Below the pieces are notes generated by a model. It saw nothing but the letters and a program-made list of their open reading frames with translations, was not told the origin of the DNA and made no database searches. A stretch of DNA of 64,000 nt, taken from assembly GCF_000516985.1 (NCBI RefSeq), contig NW_006917097.1:1736001-1800000 (forward strand), in the 5' to 3' direction. Position numbers and translations under genes: made by a program. The stretch's first letter is position 1, and each line of letters starts with the position of its first letter. The stretch is from Pestalotiopsis fici W106-1. Taxonomy: Eukaryota > Ascomycota > Sordariomycetes > Amphisphaeriales > Sporocadaceae. Positions 1 through 11,805 of this stretch are shown one piece after another.

Positions 1-546
1 GCATCGTGCTGGCATTGGGTTCATTGGCGTCGCTGTCAACGATTATCCGAATTCCGTACCTGAGGTACTACAACGAGCTGGGAGACTTTCTTTGTAAGTG
101 ACTGACTTCGGCATGTTACCAGATAATGAAGACTAACTCGGGTTGGAACAGACAAGGTCGGCAACATTGTCCTCTGGTCTGTCCTCGAAGGTGGAATTGG
201 CCTAATCGCCGGATCCTTACCCATGCTGCGACAATTCTTCAAAGGGTGGCTTGGAAGCACCGTACGAAGTACCGCCGTAGGACCCTCACAAATCCCTACA
301 ACAAATCGAGGAATGCAAAGAAAGCACAGCGTTTACTCACAGACGGGCAAGCCGCCTCCGTACTCTGTCCGCGGCTCGAGAGTAAGGGACGATAGAGACT
401 GGGCGCGACTGGACGACTCCGGCACGGATTTACACCACCTCCACAATGTCCCAGAGCACAATGACTCTCAGTACGAGCTATCCGAACTTGGTCGCCGAGA
501 TGCCGTAGGTATAATTCGGGACCTGGAAAAGAACATGGAGAAATAG
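1..546 (+). CDS. Rhodopsin-domain (PTH11/SAT4-like) integral membrane protein, 3' part only
   Basis: The frame enters from outside the window at base 3. Exons are <3-93 and 152-546, separated by a 58-nt intron (GTAAGT donor, GACTAAC branch site at 131-137, CAG acceptor) that restores a continuous frame. The visible part starts in a membrane segment (IVLALGSLASLSTIIRI), crosses the intron at LYKVGN, and continues into a last hydrophobic segment, VLWSVLEGGIGLIAGSLPML. That segment resembles the seventh helix of the fungal rhodopsin-domain family, whose helix typically reads WS.vE.glgiiagslP.lr. A hydrophilic cytoplasmic tail of about 110 residues follows, with serines, arginines and a YELSELGRRDA stretch. 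The family includes PTH11-type receptors and proteins named after satratoxin-cluster gene SAT4. Ligand and role are unknown here. The 5' end and most membrane helices lie outside the window. Confidence 0.75.
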
Positions 547-661
547 ATACGAGGGAAGAAGACCGAAAAAAAAGTGTTATTTGCTTATTAGCCGTTTCAG
601 TAGTAGAAGCGAGCACATGGCGTAAAGCCAGATGATACCCCGAATTGCTTACAGTCTTTAC

Positions 662-667
662 AATAAA
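662..667 (+). terminator. Putative poly(A) signal of the upstream membrane-protein gene
   Basis: AATAAA lies 116 bp after the stop codon at 546, inside a locally A/T-rich stretch. Fungal poly(A) signals are degenerate, so this is a plausible position and not proof. Confidence 0.3.
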
Positions 668-3652
668 TTTTCCTTTATTGAAGTATTCTCTTGTTGACCC
701 TCTTATATATAATGCTCTCGAAAAGATATGACTATCGGCAATTCTGGCACTGCTTCAATTAATGATGACTTTAGGTACTTTGATAAGATCCTTGGCCAAT
801 TACGAACAGATATTTGACGTGGCCTCGAGATACTAACTCTATACGATAGGCCGGTGGTCTTTGGACAATAATAATATCAAGTGTAGGCCATCGGCCGTTT
901 TATTGAAAGCAATAGCAGGGTGACGAATGAGTAGTTCCCCGTTTCGCTCGGGATCACCATACAAACATGTTCTGTCGAACCAGTCCGTCAAGACTCGGAT
1001 ATTGTATCTACTTCGAAAGGGATGGCCAACCTCAACCTTGCCAATTCAAGAGCTGCGCGATTTCCAAGACGCCAGTGAACAAGCCACTATTATTGGAAAG
1101 CATTTAGGAACAAATCACACATGGTGAACCTTGTATTTGATTTTACACTGGTTCGAGGTTTGGTCATTCATAGATTAATAAGGGTCTCCTTGTGTCCCAA
1201 AGTCATAGGTCTTGTCAGTCTATCCTAGAAAGACCCTGGAGACAGCACCTTCGCGCTCCGGTAACTCAGGACATCAGCAACCCTTGGAGGACTCCAAATG
1301 CTCTCTGAAGCCCTCAGTGTATCGACATAAAGTTGAAAACCGCTGCTTGTAATATTTTGCGATTATTGGAAATAAGATTCCAGGTATACTCTGGGGTGGA
1401 TGAAGGGTGCATTGAATATGAAATCTTCTAGTATTGTCGATATTGCCTGAAATTGCTTTTCGTTTCTCATCCACAAATTAGCCAGACGAACCGTTAATAG
1501 CTTGAAATTATTACATTCAGCAAGCCGTATTTTCAAGTTTGTACTCAGTACAAGAGAATGAGGAGCCTTAAGCAAATCGAGAGGAGGCCAGTGACCCTAT
1601 ATGAAGTACCATACCTCCTTCAATAACATATAAGGAGGGTAGAACTGGTTCATTTGCCCTAAAGTAGGTCATAAAAGCAAGAGGCTTCCAAAAGAAGAGA
1701 AGAAATCATATCGCAATGGCTAATCAAATGCCACAGTTTCCAGTGACTGAACAATATCAGGAACTAGTCAGCAACCAAGTTCTAGGCCATGTCAAGTGAG
1801 CACCTGCTTCCATTGCGAAATAATGATATGCTTCCAGCAGCTTGGAGACGCACACGTTGTGGACATGAGATCGAGTATGCATTGGTACAGCAGTCTTTGG
1901 GCCTTTGAGCCAGATTTGCATAGGAGCCATCTGTCTAGATCTTGAAGTACATTGAAGATGTAGTCGGACAGGAAAAGACCTAACCTCGTGGCTAGGCAGT
2001 CATTCAATTCATCACATACAGCAAGAACTTTTGGCCCATGTTGGCATGTTGACGTATCGTCCTTATAGCACCACCGGGAAAGGAAGCCAAAACAAGAAAA
2101 TAGAGAGACGGCATGAAATCAAAATAGGGACGCGTCATTATCCCGTGGCAAAAACAATGTGTCTAATATCCAGGTCACCGTCGTGCTCTAGATTGGGCCA
2201 AGGAGATGTAGAGCTTGACAAACGATACAAGTGGCTACAGTAATGATCACAAACTCACGCTCTCCCGGACTGTTCTCCCTTGTGCAGATGACCATGCGAG
2301 GACTTTCTGTTATTGTTTGTTTACAGAGTGGGTAGATATTCACCAGCCACGCGGCATATACACCAAGTCACATGCTCATCTTTGTGCCATATAGAGTGTA
2401 ATCGCTTTGCCTTCTTACCCAGTGCGCAAAAGCAATGAGTCACCCACCTCGTCCTGGGCATATAGAGGCGTGGCTGTAGTGCAGATCATCTTTGTTGCCT
2501 CTTCCCCCGGGTGAATAGCCGTGAGCATAGCGGAGGCCATGACTGCATCAGGCCACTATGATTACGTGCGCCCCAAGGAAGTGAAGATGTTTACGGCCCC
2601 CAATGAGATATCAAAAGAGACCGGAGAGGCACCTTTCACACAGGGATGAAAAGAGCTTTCGGCGAGGCTGCGGGCGAACCAATAACTCTGATGGAACCGG
2701 GGTAGTAGGCAAAGGGGGGAAATTGTGAGGCGACGGGAAACTTGCCCAATAATGTGGTTGATAATCTGACTGCGACTGTGCATTGGCCGAAAAGTCTAAG
2801 AATCGTCGGCGTCTAAAACACACACAATCCAAGGTTTTCTTATGCGAGATGCGACATTGCTGCCTGTTTGCGTTGGGCAGACCATTTTCGGTATGAACAT
2901 TCACGGATGTGCTGGACATTTGTTTGAATGAAACTTTCCGGGCTCCCGACCATTTTGCTGTGGTTTCCAGCAAGTCACGAATAGTAGTCGTCGTCATGGC
3001 GGGAGGGAGCCTATTCAAGTATCCATGAGTGAAGTTCTCTTTTTTCGGTGGCGATTCTACATTCATGTCCGGTCCATCGCGGGCTCGGGAGAGGTTGAAC
3101 CTGCCTGCACCCGCGAATCGGCTTTCTTGGAGAGCTAGGATGACTCATACTAGACAAGGCGAAAACAGTGATCAACTCTACATTGGCAGCTTGCAACTCA
3201 TGGATACCTTGGAAAACTTGTTTTTGCTTAAATCCGCACCGCCGCGTTACAAAAAGAGCACGAATGCCGGTGATTCGCCTAATATCAGAACAATTTACCG
3301 GACTATTTCCCCATATGCGCCCGGAGTCCTCGGTCACGCTGCGTTGGCTTTTGCACGTAGAACTGGCTCGCCGTCAATGACTCTTTCGATGCAGCCCTGA
3401 TTCTCACAGGCACGATTGTGACGAGGACAGAGAAGAAAAAAAAAAGTGACAAATGCGTCTGGACATTGGCAGCAAACCAAATCAGATGATGCAAAGCTGT
3501 GCAAAGAGAGGGCAAGTGTTGGTCATTACATCAAAATCGCTCATCATGGGCTGTATACCTAGGTATCTATTGGGGAGTGCGTGGCAGCGTAACACAGGTC
3601 AGTCAGGTCGAGGGCCTATCACATGCAAGGGGACTCCTATAGGTAGATGCAG

Positions 3653-3678
3653 TGACTGACTGACTGACTGACTGACTG
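3653..3678. repeat. (TGAC)n microsatellite
   Basis: Six and a half uninterrupted copies of the tetranucleotide TGAC. It lies in the gene-poor region with no coding frame around it. Confidence 0.95.
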
Positions 3679-6600
3679 CTGCGGCAAGGTTTGACACGTC
3701 AACCCAGAGCGTTGGGTCGAGTCCTGACTAAAGAACGGGGAAATGGAGGGCTCATCTAGTAAAAGCATTCGTTGTTCACGATTTCTCTACACCCAATACC
3801 AGCGGCACTTGAGGTGTGCATGTGTGCATGTGTGTATGTGCGCACCCTCACATCAGAGCCTAGTGCGGATGATGCGGGCGGATGTTGGACCGCGGACGAC
3901 GAGGGGTCCTCAGAGACTTGATCCATTGGGTACCGGCATGAAACGCATTTACAGCAGGATTTTGCGTCATAGTAGCCATTGTCGAGTGCGTTGCTGGCTG
4001 ATAGAAGAATTGTCCCAATGAGGGCACAGACTGTGGAGGTCGGATGATGTGCAGATAGATACCAAGTGAAAAGAGAGAAAGAGGGAGAGAGAATGGGAAT
4101 TTCTGTTTGTCGACGACGACCTGCCACCAGAAGACGTTCGAGGGGTAATCGTCATCGTGTCACGGATACCTAGCGGGCGCAAGTGACAAGAATATTGCTC
4201 AGGTCATTAACAACTACTATAGGCCGCCCTGTACCTAATTCTACACACCCCCCAATATGGCCCATGATAACTGGCAAAAATCGAATGCACAAATCATCTT
4301 CTCGTCTGTCGCGGACGTGGAGGGCCAGGTGAGCGCTGAATATGGCATGGATTACTATTACTACACAGGAGGGATCGGGGGATTGGTATTTTTGGCCATT
4401 TTCAATCATCATGGCGTACCAATCATCCAACCCTCCAAGACGAGTTGACACCGGGTTGATTTGGTTGGCTCACCGAGGTGCTGTTGGTGTGAATGACAAT
4501 CAGAAAGCCCACCCTCCCACCTGAAAGAATCATGGGGATGAGTAAAAGCATCGGAATTTTTTCTTTTCTCGATTAGCCAGGGAGGACTATGATTGCAAAA
4601 GCAATCGCTCATTATGAACACAATGATACGGTGTGATTTTTTTTTTTTTTTGAAACATGCGCCACATTCTCAAGGTGTCGTTCGGCGGTAAGCAGTTGAT
4701 TCATTCCTCCTCTGCAACCCAACTAGAAAAGCGGCACGTTTTGTCTCTAGATCCGCCGGGAAGGATTCTGGTATTTGGGGGTGGTTTTCCGGGTACCTTC
4801 TCGAAAGAGAGTCATGAGAGAAAAATCTTCTTCCATGCAGATCTTGTCAGCAGATATAATTATCATCGTCGCCCATTTCCGAACTTGTTGGTTTGCGCGA
4901 TGCTACGTCAGTACTAGGTCCGTCAAGGGTGTAATCATAAGTGTGTGCTATTAGTTGGGCCAAAAAGAAATGGCAGTTGCGACATTCCCGGCGTCTCGTC
5001 ACACCTAATAATCTGCATGTACATATTGTAAGGCACGAAGAAACTGTCATGTAAATGCAGGCGGCGCAGTAGCATGGGCATCGCCGACTTTTCGTTGTCA
5101 TGGAAGCCGTTGGAGCATCACGATTGAAAGAGTCGGTGAGTTGGGGATGATTGACGACAGCGTGGAGAACAATTGCGGCGGACTGTCCGTTATGGCCATC
5201 CGATCGTGGGTGAGGGCTTGTCTGTGTTGTTGTTGTTATTATCCTGAGTGGTGATGGCTCCGGTCGGTGTGTGTAAGTGGGCAGCGTAACTAGCAACTGA
5301 GTGGGTGAACTGGGTTAGGGATTGACAACTAGCGGCCCCCATCATAGCGATTCTAGCGAGATCCTTTGGTTGCGGGCATGGGAGATGCAGCCAAGTGCAG
5401 CAATGGAGATTCCCCGGCTCCCAATCGGATTCACGGCGGGTCAAGTAACGCACTTGTCAGTGGCTAGTCTGAGCCATTCAGCTTTGGCCAGGCCCTCCAG
5501 TTCACACATGTTGGACATCATTGCAGCAAAAGGTCGAATTGGCGCCAGGGCTTAAGGCATACATTGGCCATTTATCCCTTGTTCCTTCACAAGCTGGCTG
5601 GCTGGCAGCAGGACGGAGAAGGAGAGTGGAAGAAGGAGGAGGAGAAGAAGGCTTCTCGTATGAGTCACTCACTCAGCTCAGCAGAGAGCCATGGCCGATG
5701 ACGAGAATAATGCCAGTCCAGTGCCCACAGAAAAAAACAGAGATACACGCCCCCCCGGGCTGCCTCCCTCAACAAGAGCATGGAACAGAGTAGAGTCGCC
5801 TGCACCCCCGGGCCGTGATTTAGAAGCTAGAAAAATTCTGCCAGCCAAACGAAATGAAATGCAGTGATAGACAGGAGCTTTACAGGCGGCGGAACAAGGG
5901 CCTTGCGGCAATGCGCCAGGGGAGGAAATGGGCGGCGGGATCTCGGGGGACTACCCCCTAGGCACTCGTCCCGTCAAGGTGTGCCAAGGTGAGAGGAGTG
6001 TGAGTACATGACTGCTCGAGGCCGCTTGGCTGGTTTTGCTGGGGAGGGCTATGCCGCAGTTCTTTTGTTGTTCCCCCCTTCGTTCTCGTGCTGGAGATCA
6101 AGGTTCCAAGCGAATATTAGCGTGCCATGAGGTCCGCGTACATTTAACCTGTATGTCCGTAATGGGCATACAGGTGCAGTTTTTGCAGTACACTATTCTG
6201 GGCCCGCATGGCCGTACCAAGGCTCGTGTGAGTTGACTCCGTAATGATGCAGGAAAGAGACATGGTGAGAGAGCGTGACGACCGGGGTTTTGACCACTGG
6301 GGCGACCCGTGGTTGTGGTTTTATAGCGGTAGCTTGGTTTCCTTACACCCTGGAATTTGCTATTGGAAGTTGGCGTCCGCGACCATGGATAGCCTGCAAA
6401 CCTCATGGTCAATTGGATCAAGCCCCGGGGGACAGTCTGCGACGTACTGTATGGGGCTCATATGCAAGCTGTCGCATCGTCGCGTGGGAAATTGGCAGAT
6501 CGACGGGCTCGACTGGTTAGAACGGCCGGCGTTTGAGCTATCGGCCTACGGCTAGACGGGAGCCCTGCGTTTATCCCCAGGTTTACAGAAGGACGACAGG

Positions 6601-8156
6601 GCCGTAGACAATCCGCTAGAAGCTTTTGGCTGTCTCGGAGCCGCGTCTATGCATTAGTAGCAGCCGTACATAGTTATGATAGTCCTAGACAGTCCGGAAC
6701 TGAAATGCAGCATCTAGTCTGTAGTATAATCCAAGTAGAGCGGCGCCATGGCTCGAGTAAGGCTCGTACATGAATTACATGTAATGAATCGCTTCAACAT
6801 ACTTTCATGGAGGGATCTATCGACAAACCTTGCGCCTAAATCCAGGAGGCACACGCAATCTTCTTTGGAGATCTGGGTGGGCATTTTACACTTTGAAAGT
6901 AGAAGCGGCCTTGTTTGCTATTACCAACAACCTTAAAGCGAGGAACGATCGGGAAAAAAAAGACGTTTGAACTTAAAAAAAAACTGCCGCCTCCTTCCAT
7001 TTGTTCTGGAGGCAGCTCAACAGCCGAGACATATCAACTAGACCCGGACCTAGGCCGAGTAGGCCGGCCAATTGCAACCACATTCATTTGGAAACGTTGA
7101 AGCAACAGCGCTTTCAATTCACGCTACCCGATCATTTTGCTGACCACAAGGTAAGCAGTAGGCGAACAAACCTCCAGCAGCAGGTGGCGATTCGAGGGAG
7201 GGGAAGATCAAGCTATCAACGATGGAATTTTGACTGTGGTCCATTGATCAATCATACCCTTCTGCTCAAGCAAGCAGTGGAAGGGCTAATGAAAGTCTTC
7301 AATGTTACTCTTCTAGTACATGCTACACTTGATGGCAATGCCGCGGCTGGGAGATATCACTGGCTGTTTCCCAACCACCCCCTGTGAATCTTTGCCTTTC
7401 CTAGTTATACTGTTCACACTTGACAAAGAGGGGAAGCAAGATAAAGAGTCATGTACACTCTGATCATGTACTTACCACGGTGGTGGCCTCTGACATGCAG
7501 CAACCGTCTTGTACCCCGCAATGTGTGTGATGCAGATGACCGTCCATCATCAGGAACTTATGCGCCTGGGTGAACCATTCGCACATAGCTCGTTCGCAGG
7601 GTCAGAGCGCCTACAATGCAGGCTAGCCTTTTGGATAGACAGGGGACAAAAGATGTGCCCAGCAATCAGCAATCAATCGCAATGACGATGCAAGCGCTGG
7701 ACATTGCAAGAACAGTGGCTTGGTGGCGTCTTCTCGATGGTCATGGTCCAAGATAATGAAAAAGACTGACCGGTAATAGTGGGTGGTGGGAATCAATCCC
7801 TGCTGGTCGGAGCCCTTCACCACGTTCGTCCTGCTCACGTTACGTAGGGTGTAACACGGAAGCAGCAGGAGCAGAAACAGAATCCTGACCACGCACGTTC
7901 TCAGTCTCGGGACTGTTCCTACCAGGGTCGTTGAGAATGGTGATGGTGTGGCTTCTCTGACCAACCACCGTTCACACAGGTTCACAGATTCCATGGCCGC
8001 GCACCGATCTTGTTACCTGGAATTGATAACGTGGTGTGAACATGGGGGCAATGGTGAGGTAGTAGTAGCTATTATAATATCGCTCACTGTAGGTAGATAG
8101 ATAATGTACCTCCCGGTGAGTCTTAGTTGAACTCACGGCTAGTTCATAGATCGTGC

Positions 8157-8174
8157 ATACATACATGTATGTAT
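8157..8174. repeat. Perfect 18-nt palindrome, ATACATACATGTATGTAT
   Basis: The sequence equals its own reverse complement and is followed by more TATG/TATA dinucleotide-rich sequence. It is probably a low-complexity repeat of the kind that expands in noncoding DNA. A protein-binding role is possible but unsupported. Confidence 0.8.
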
Positions 8175-10391
8175 ATATGTATGGTGGTGGTAGTTGCGGC
8201 AAGTTGCGTGAACACGGCGGGAGGGGTTCGACGTTTGACTTCCTCGAACTGACCACCTTTTTCTCTCTCTTCTCAATATAATAAACCACCTCCTTCAGAG
8301 CGGCCATCTCCATCAGTTGTCCATGCTCCACCCCCTGCCCTTTGCACCTGCTGTGCTTGGGACTCATGACTTGCGCTCGGTTTCCCCGCCTTCGCATTGA
8401 TCAATCGTCGTCATTGTCCCATATGCCTGGTATTTTACACCACCAGCAGCACTTGGGATGAATGATTTCTCTTTCATGCAACTCTATCGTTTGCGTTGAA
8501 GATCATTTTCTCGACTCCTTGAGGACAACTACTGCGGGCAAAGTACTACTCTGTAAGGAGTACTTCCGGTGAGACCATACGAGGCTCGAAAGCTCCAGGA
8601 CCCCAGGCGTCAAATTATTACTCGTACGGCTCTTTGCATATTGAACCCAATCATCAATCATTCCGAGGCAGTACCCGCGAAAGGACGCAATACAATTGTG
8701 GCAGCTAGTCAGCACCGGCCTTGTTTGTTTTATTACATGTGAGCAAGTGGTTGTCAAACGAGCGACAGTGCCACAAGCTTATCTAAATCGCCATCATACT
8801 AGAAGTGCGATTGCGGTTGCAAATGAATTCAACTTGACCATTATTTTCTTGACTCCACAGGCAAGTTGCCATTCTGGAAGAGGCAGAAGGAAAAAGGCCA
8901 GGCGGATCTATGATCTAGTATCCGTTCTCAGGATCCAGCGCCCCTCTCGTACCCGCTCCATCGTCTTGTCTCCATCATCATCATCGTCAGGAACTTGCGC
9001 CCGGCACGAACGACCCCCCGGACCTGGAAATCCTCTACATTACACTAGAAGCGCAAGAAGGGACCACTTGCCGATGGGCCACTGACGTCCGCAAAAACAA
9101 ATCGACAAAACCGGCCCCTGAACAAATGAACGAGAAGAAAAAATTTTCGCCCCTAACGCGTTGTTCTCGAGCCTCCCGGTGGCCGGGCCCTCATGGTAGC
9201 ATCGTACCGATTTTGGCGCGACGTTATTTCGGTTAGTCCTTGGGACCAATCTTCCAGCGACGAGCTTCTACCTTAGCACATTGGGGAGACCCTGAACGTT
9301 CCAAGGAGACCCTAGCCAGCTGCCCTAGTTTGCCTCGAAAAGTCACATCAAATTCCCAGGATCTGGCAATTTTGAATATCGCCATCACCGACGCGGACAT
9401 GGGAATCTTACAACGACAATAGAAGCAGCCAGAAGAAAGAAAATAGTCGAGTGACCAAGGCTGGGAGACCGTGCTGTCTTTGGCGGCGTCACTCTATCTC
9501 GGAGACGAAGGAATATCCATACAAAGGAAAAAGGAAGAAGAAAATTCCAGCAACCCTCTCCGAGTGTCGCCTTACTGGAAAATTCGGTATTCTCGTCATC
9601 TACCTCGCTCTCTACCAACCAAATTATTCTCCTCTATTTTCAGAAGTTGTGTACTACACGAACACAGAGTCAGCAAATGCCAGAGCCGCACAAGCTGAAC
9701 TCGCAGTGCAACAACGAATGAAATAGTCGCTCCAGGAATCGTCAGCCTTCTCAGCAAGATTCATAACTGCAATACTCCAATACGGGCGCTGGGATTGGCG
9801 CATTCACTGGTCCTACAAAAAAGAAACCACCAGTCTGTACAGTAGGGAAAACTGTGTGGCTGGGGGGAATTCTGGGAGGGGTGTGATTACCAACCGACCC
9901 GCCCCCTTCTAGGCTCTTCTACATAGTAGCAGGTACGTACCTCACACGCCCCCTCCATTACGCTAGTAGGAGCGGGACTGGCACTAAATAAGAGCAGCCA
10001 AAATCTACCCACGTTCTTTGGGCACCCTTTGGCCCTGGTATCCCTGCTTTGGGGGGTTTGTTGGTGTTAGGCCAGGTTTCCCAGACCAGCCCGACCGCGT
10101 CCCTCCTCGAAGAAAAACATCCCAAGAAAAAAAAAAGTCTACTATTTAGTCTTCCAAAGGCCCAATTAACACACACTTGTGTGTTTTCCCTCCTCTCTCT
10201 TCCAAGGCATTGTTGCCAAATCACTTGCTCTACCAACTTCGAATCACCGATTAGTCACGCCTTTTTCATCACACCAACACTCTGGATCCGGAAGCGTCCA
10301 GCAGATTCCAGCAAACTATAATATCGAAGCCGTAAATACTGCGCGGCTTTGATACCTTCTCTCTTGGAGATTTTCACCACAAAACCTTGAC

Positions 10392-10451
10392 ATGTTTTCG
10401 CGTCGATCAACATTTTCCTCTCCTCCTCTTACCGACCACATACCAAGGTGA
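10392..10451 (+). promoter_or_regulatory. Possible upstream ORF (19 codons plus stop) ahead of the 10630 gene
   Basis: An ATG at 10392 opens a frame of 19 sense codons (MFSRRSTFSSPPLTDHIPR) that stops at 10451, 178 bp before the main start codon. It lies just 3' of the pyrimidine-rich core-promoter-like sequence, so it could sit in the 5' leader and reduce translation of the main frame. Whether it is transcribed depends on a start site that cannot be seen here. Confidence 0.3.
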
Positions 10452-10629
10452 CGGGTGTCACTCCCTCCAGCGTTACGACACAGGCGCTCATTGGAAACTT
10501 ACACAAGCGAGATAAGAAAGAAGAAGAAATCGACCAGAACTCTACGGCATCGACCTGCGTGTCGATAGGGGACGTCTTATTTCTTTGCAGCCACACGAAT
10601 CGGGGACATCGTGTGAAAGAATCAACAAG

Positions 10630-11805
10630 ATGGCCTCCTACTACTACGGAGATCAGTATACTCCATCGCCAACGCCGTCGCCAATGCACAACCCGAGATT
10701 CTCGGGCATCCCCCCTCAGCGACCGCAGACCGCGGCTCACTCTCACCACCGAAATGTCAGCAGTAGTGTCTATGCTTCGCCCAGGTACAATAGCAAAGGC
10801 GAATATGGCACCCAAGCCGACGCTGGCCCCAGCCCTAGAGTGAGTTCGCGAAAGCACAGTTTCTCAAAGCCAAAGCATTCGCATCATCAAACACCAAAGC
10901 GCGAGCGCCGCAGCTCTTACTCATACTATCGGACCTCGTATGGGGATTCCGACGAGGACGAGATTGTAGAGGTTGATGGCGTCACGTATGTGTTGCCGGC
11001 GCAGTCGAGGGGTCGTAGATATCACGAGTACTATAATAATGCTGCTGCGGGATATGGCACTGATTACCATTACTACAAGCAGGGTTATCAAGGTCAATAC
11101 TATGATGTTCACGGACATGTCTACTACGATGAACCCATTCAGCGCTCGGCCACGCGCGTCTCACATTCCCGCCGCGCCTCTGGAACTGTTCCCCTTCAGC
11201 GACCCCAGACTGTCAAGCCTGAGCGAGCTCGCCAAAGCCAGACGCACCCGCCAAAGCCACGGGCGGCCACACGCCAGGATGCCGAGAAGCACGGAATTCC
11301 ACTCGGGTACTCCTTGAAGCACTGGGATCCAACGGAGGAACCAATCATGCTGCTCGGCAGCGTTTTTGATTCCAATTCTCTCGGCAAATGGATTTACGAC
11401 TGGACTGTTTGCTGCCACTCAGCCGGATCCCCACTTGCGAACGTTGCTGGTGATCTTTGGCTTAGTCTCATTCAGCTCTCTGGCAAGATCAAGCGAGCCG
11501 AGGAAGCTATCAAGAAAGTCCGCCGGACCGCAAACAAGGAACTTCTGGATGACTTCATTGTATCGGGCGAACGTCTCCAGGACAAGCTTCGCGCAATCCT
11601 CAAAAGGTGCGAGGCGCCCATGTTGGAGGCCGGTGATAGAGACGGCGGCAGCCTAGGAAAAGGATCTGGCAGCCAATTCGTGGAGACGCTCTTCACCGTG
11701 GGCCGGGAATTTGAGAAGGTTGAACGCTTCATGACACAGACCAGATTATGGAACCTGCGCTTTGATGCTAACTGCACCGAAATTCTGAAATATCCCACAC
11801 AATAG
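10630..11805 (+). CDS. Conserved fungal protein, Tyr/Ser/His-rich N-terminus with helical C-terminal domain; function unknown
   Basis: Single exon, 391 aa. The start is the first ATG of the frame (MASYYYGDQY), in good context (acaagATGGCC); the frame is open further upstream but has no earlier ATG. Residues 1-220 are low-complexity: a basic Ser/Arg/His-rich stretch, an acidic YGDSDEDEIVEVDGVTYVLP segment, a tyrosine-rich run (YHYYKQGYQGQYYDVHGHVYY) and Pro/Arg/Gln-rich linkers. From about residue 225 a compact domain begins (GIPLGYSLKHWDPTEEPIML, then LGKWIYDWT) and runs as amphipathic helices to the end (LWNLRFDANCTEILKYP). From memory this C-terminal pattern recurs in proteins of filamentous ascomycetes that carry uninformative names; no catalytic motif, signal peptide or membrane segment is visible. 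It is the only convincing gene between 0.5 and 18 kb. Confidence 0.85.
   Translation: MASYYYGDQYTPSPTPSPMHNPRFSGIPPQRPQTAAHSHHRNVSSSVYASPRYNSKGEYGTQADAGPSPRVSSRKHSFSKPKHSHHQTPKRERRSSYSYYRTSYGDSDEDEIVEVDGVTYVLPAQSRGRRYHEYYNNAAAGYGTDYHYYKQGYQGQYYDVHGHVYYDEPIQRSATRVSHSRRASGTVPLQRPQTVKPERARQSQTHPPKPRAATRQDAEKHGIPLGYSLKHWDPTEEPIMLLGSVFDSNSLGKWIYDWTVCCHSAGSPLANVAGDLWLSLIQLSGKIKRAEEAIKKVRRTANKELLDDFIVSGERLQDKLRAILKRCEAPMLEAGDRDGGSLGKGSGSQFVETLFTVGREFEKVERFMTQTRLWNLRFDANCTEILKYPTQ

Larger units (their letters stand above)
547..10629. other. 10.1-kb gene-poor region upstream of the orphan gene at 10630
   Basis: No open frame here looks coding. The longest (about 150 codons, minus strand 2611-3066 and 4847-5296) have random-looking composition, no recognisable motif and no supporting splice structure. 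The first 2.4 kb are relatively A/T-rich; the rest is of mixed composition with no C-to-T-skewed, repeat-induced look. Notable items are a TGAC microsatellite (3653-3678), CA/TG-rich sequence (3817-3842), an 18-nt palindrome (8157-8174) and a single telomere-like GGGTTAGGG (5312-5320). Pyrimidine-rich tracts from about 10.17 to 10.45 kb are typical of a fungal core promoter. The region may be a very long regulatory domain for the gene at 10630, or may hold unannotated noncoding transcripts. Confidence 0.6.

Noticed and set aside
1150..1160. GGTTCGAGGTT, resembling a tRNA B-box
   Set aside because: Flanks do not form T, anticodon or acceptor stems; no A-box at the right distance.
2611..3066. 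151-codon minus-strand frame in the gene-poor region
   Set aside because: Longest frame there, but random-looking with no motif or splice context; not enough to call a gene.
547..10629. Repeat-induced point mutation or dead transposons as cause of the gene-poor region
   Set aside because: Base composition is mixed, not strongly A/T-biased, and no terminal repeats or transposase or reverse-transcriptase remnants were seen.
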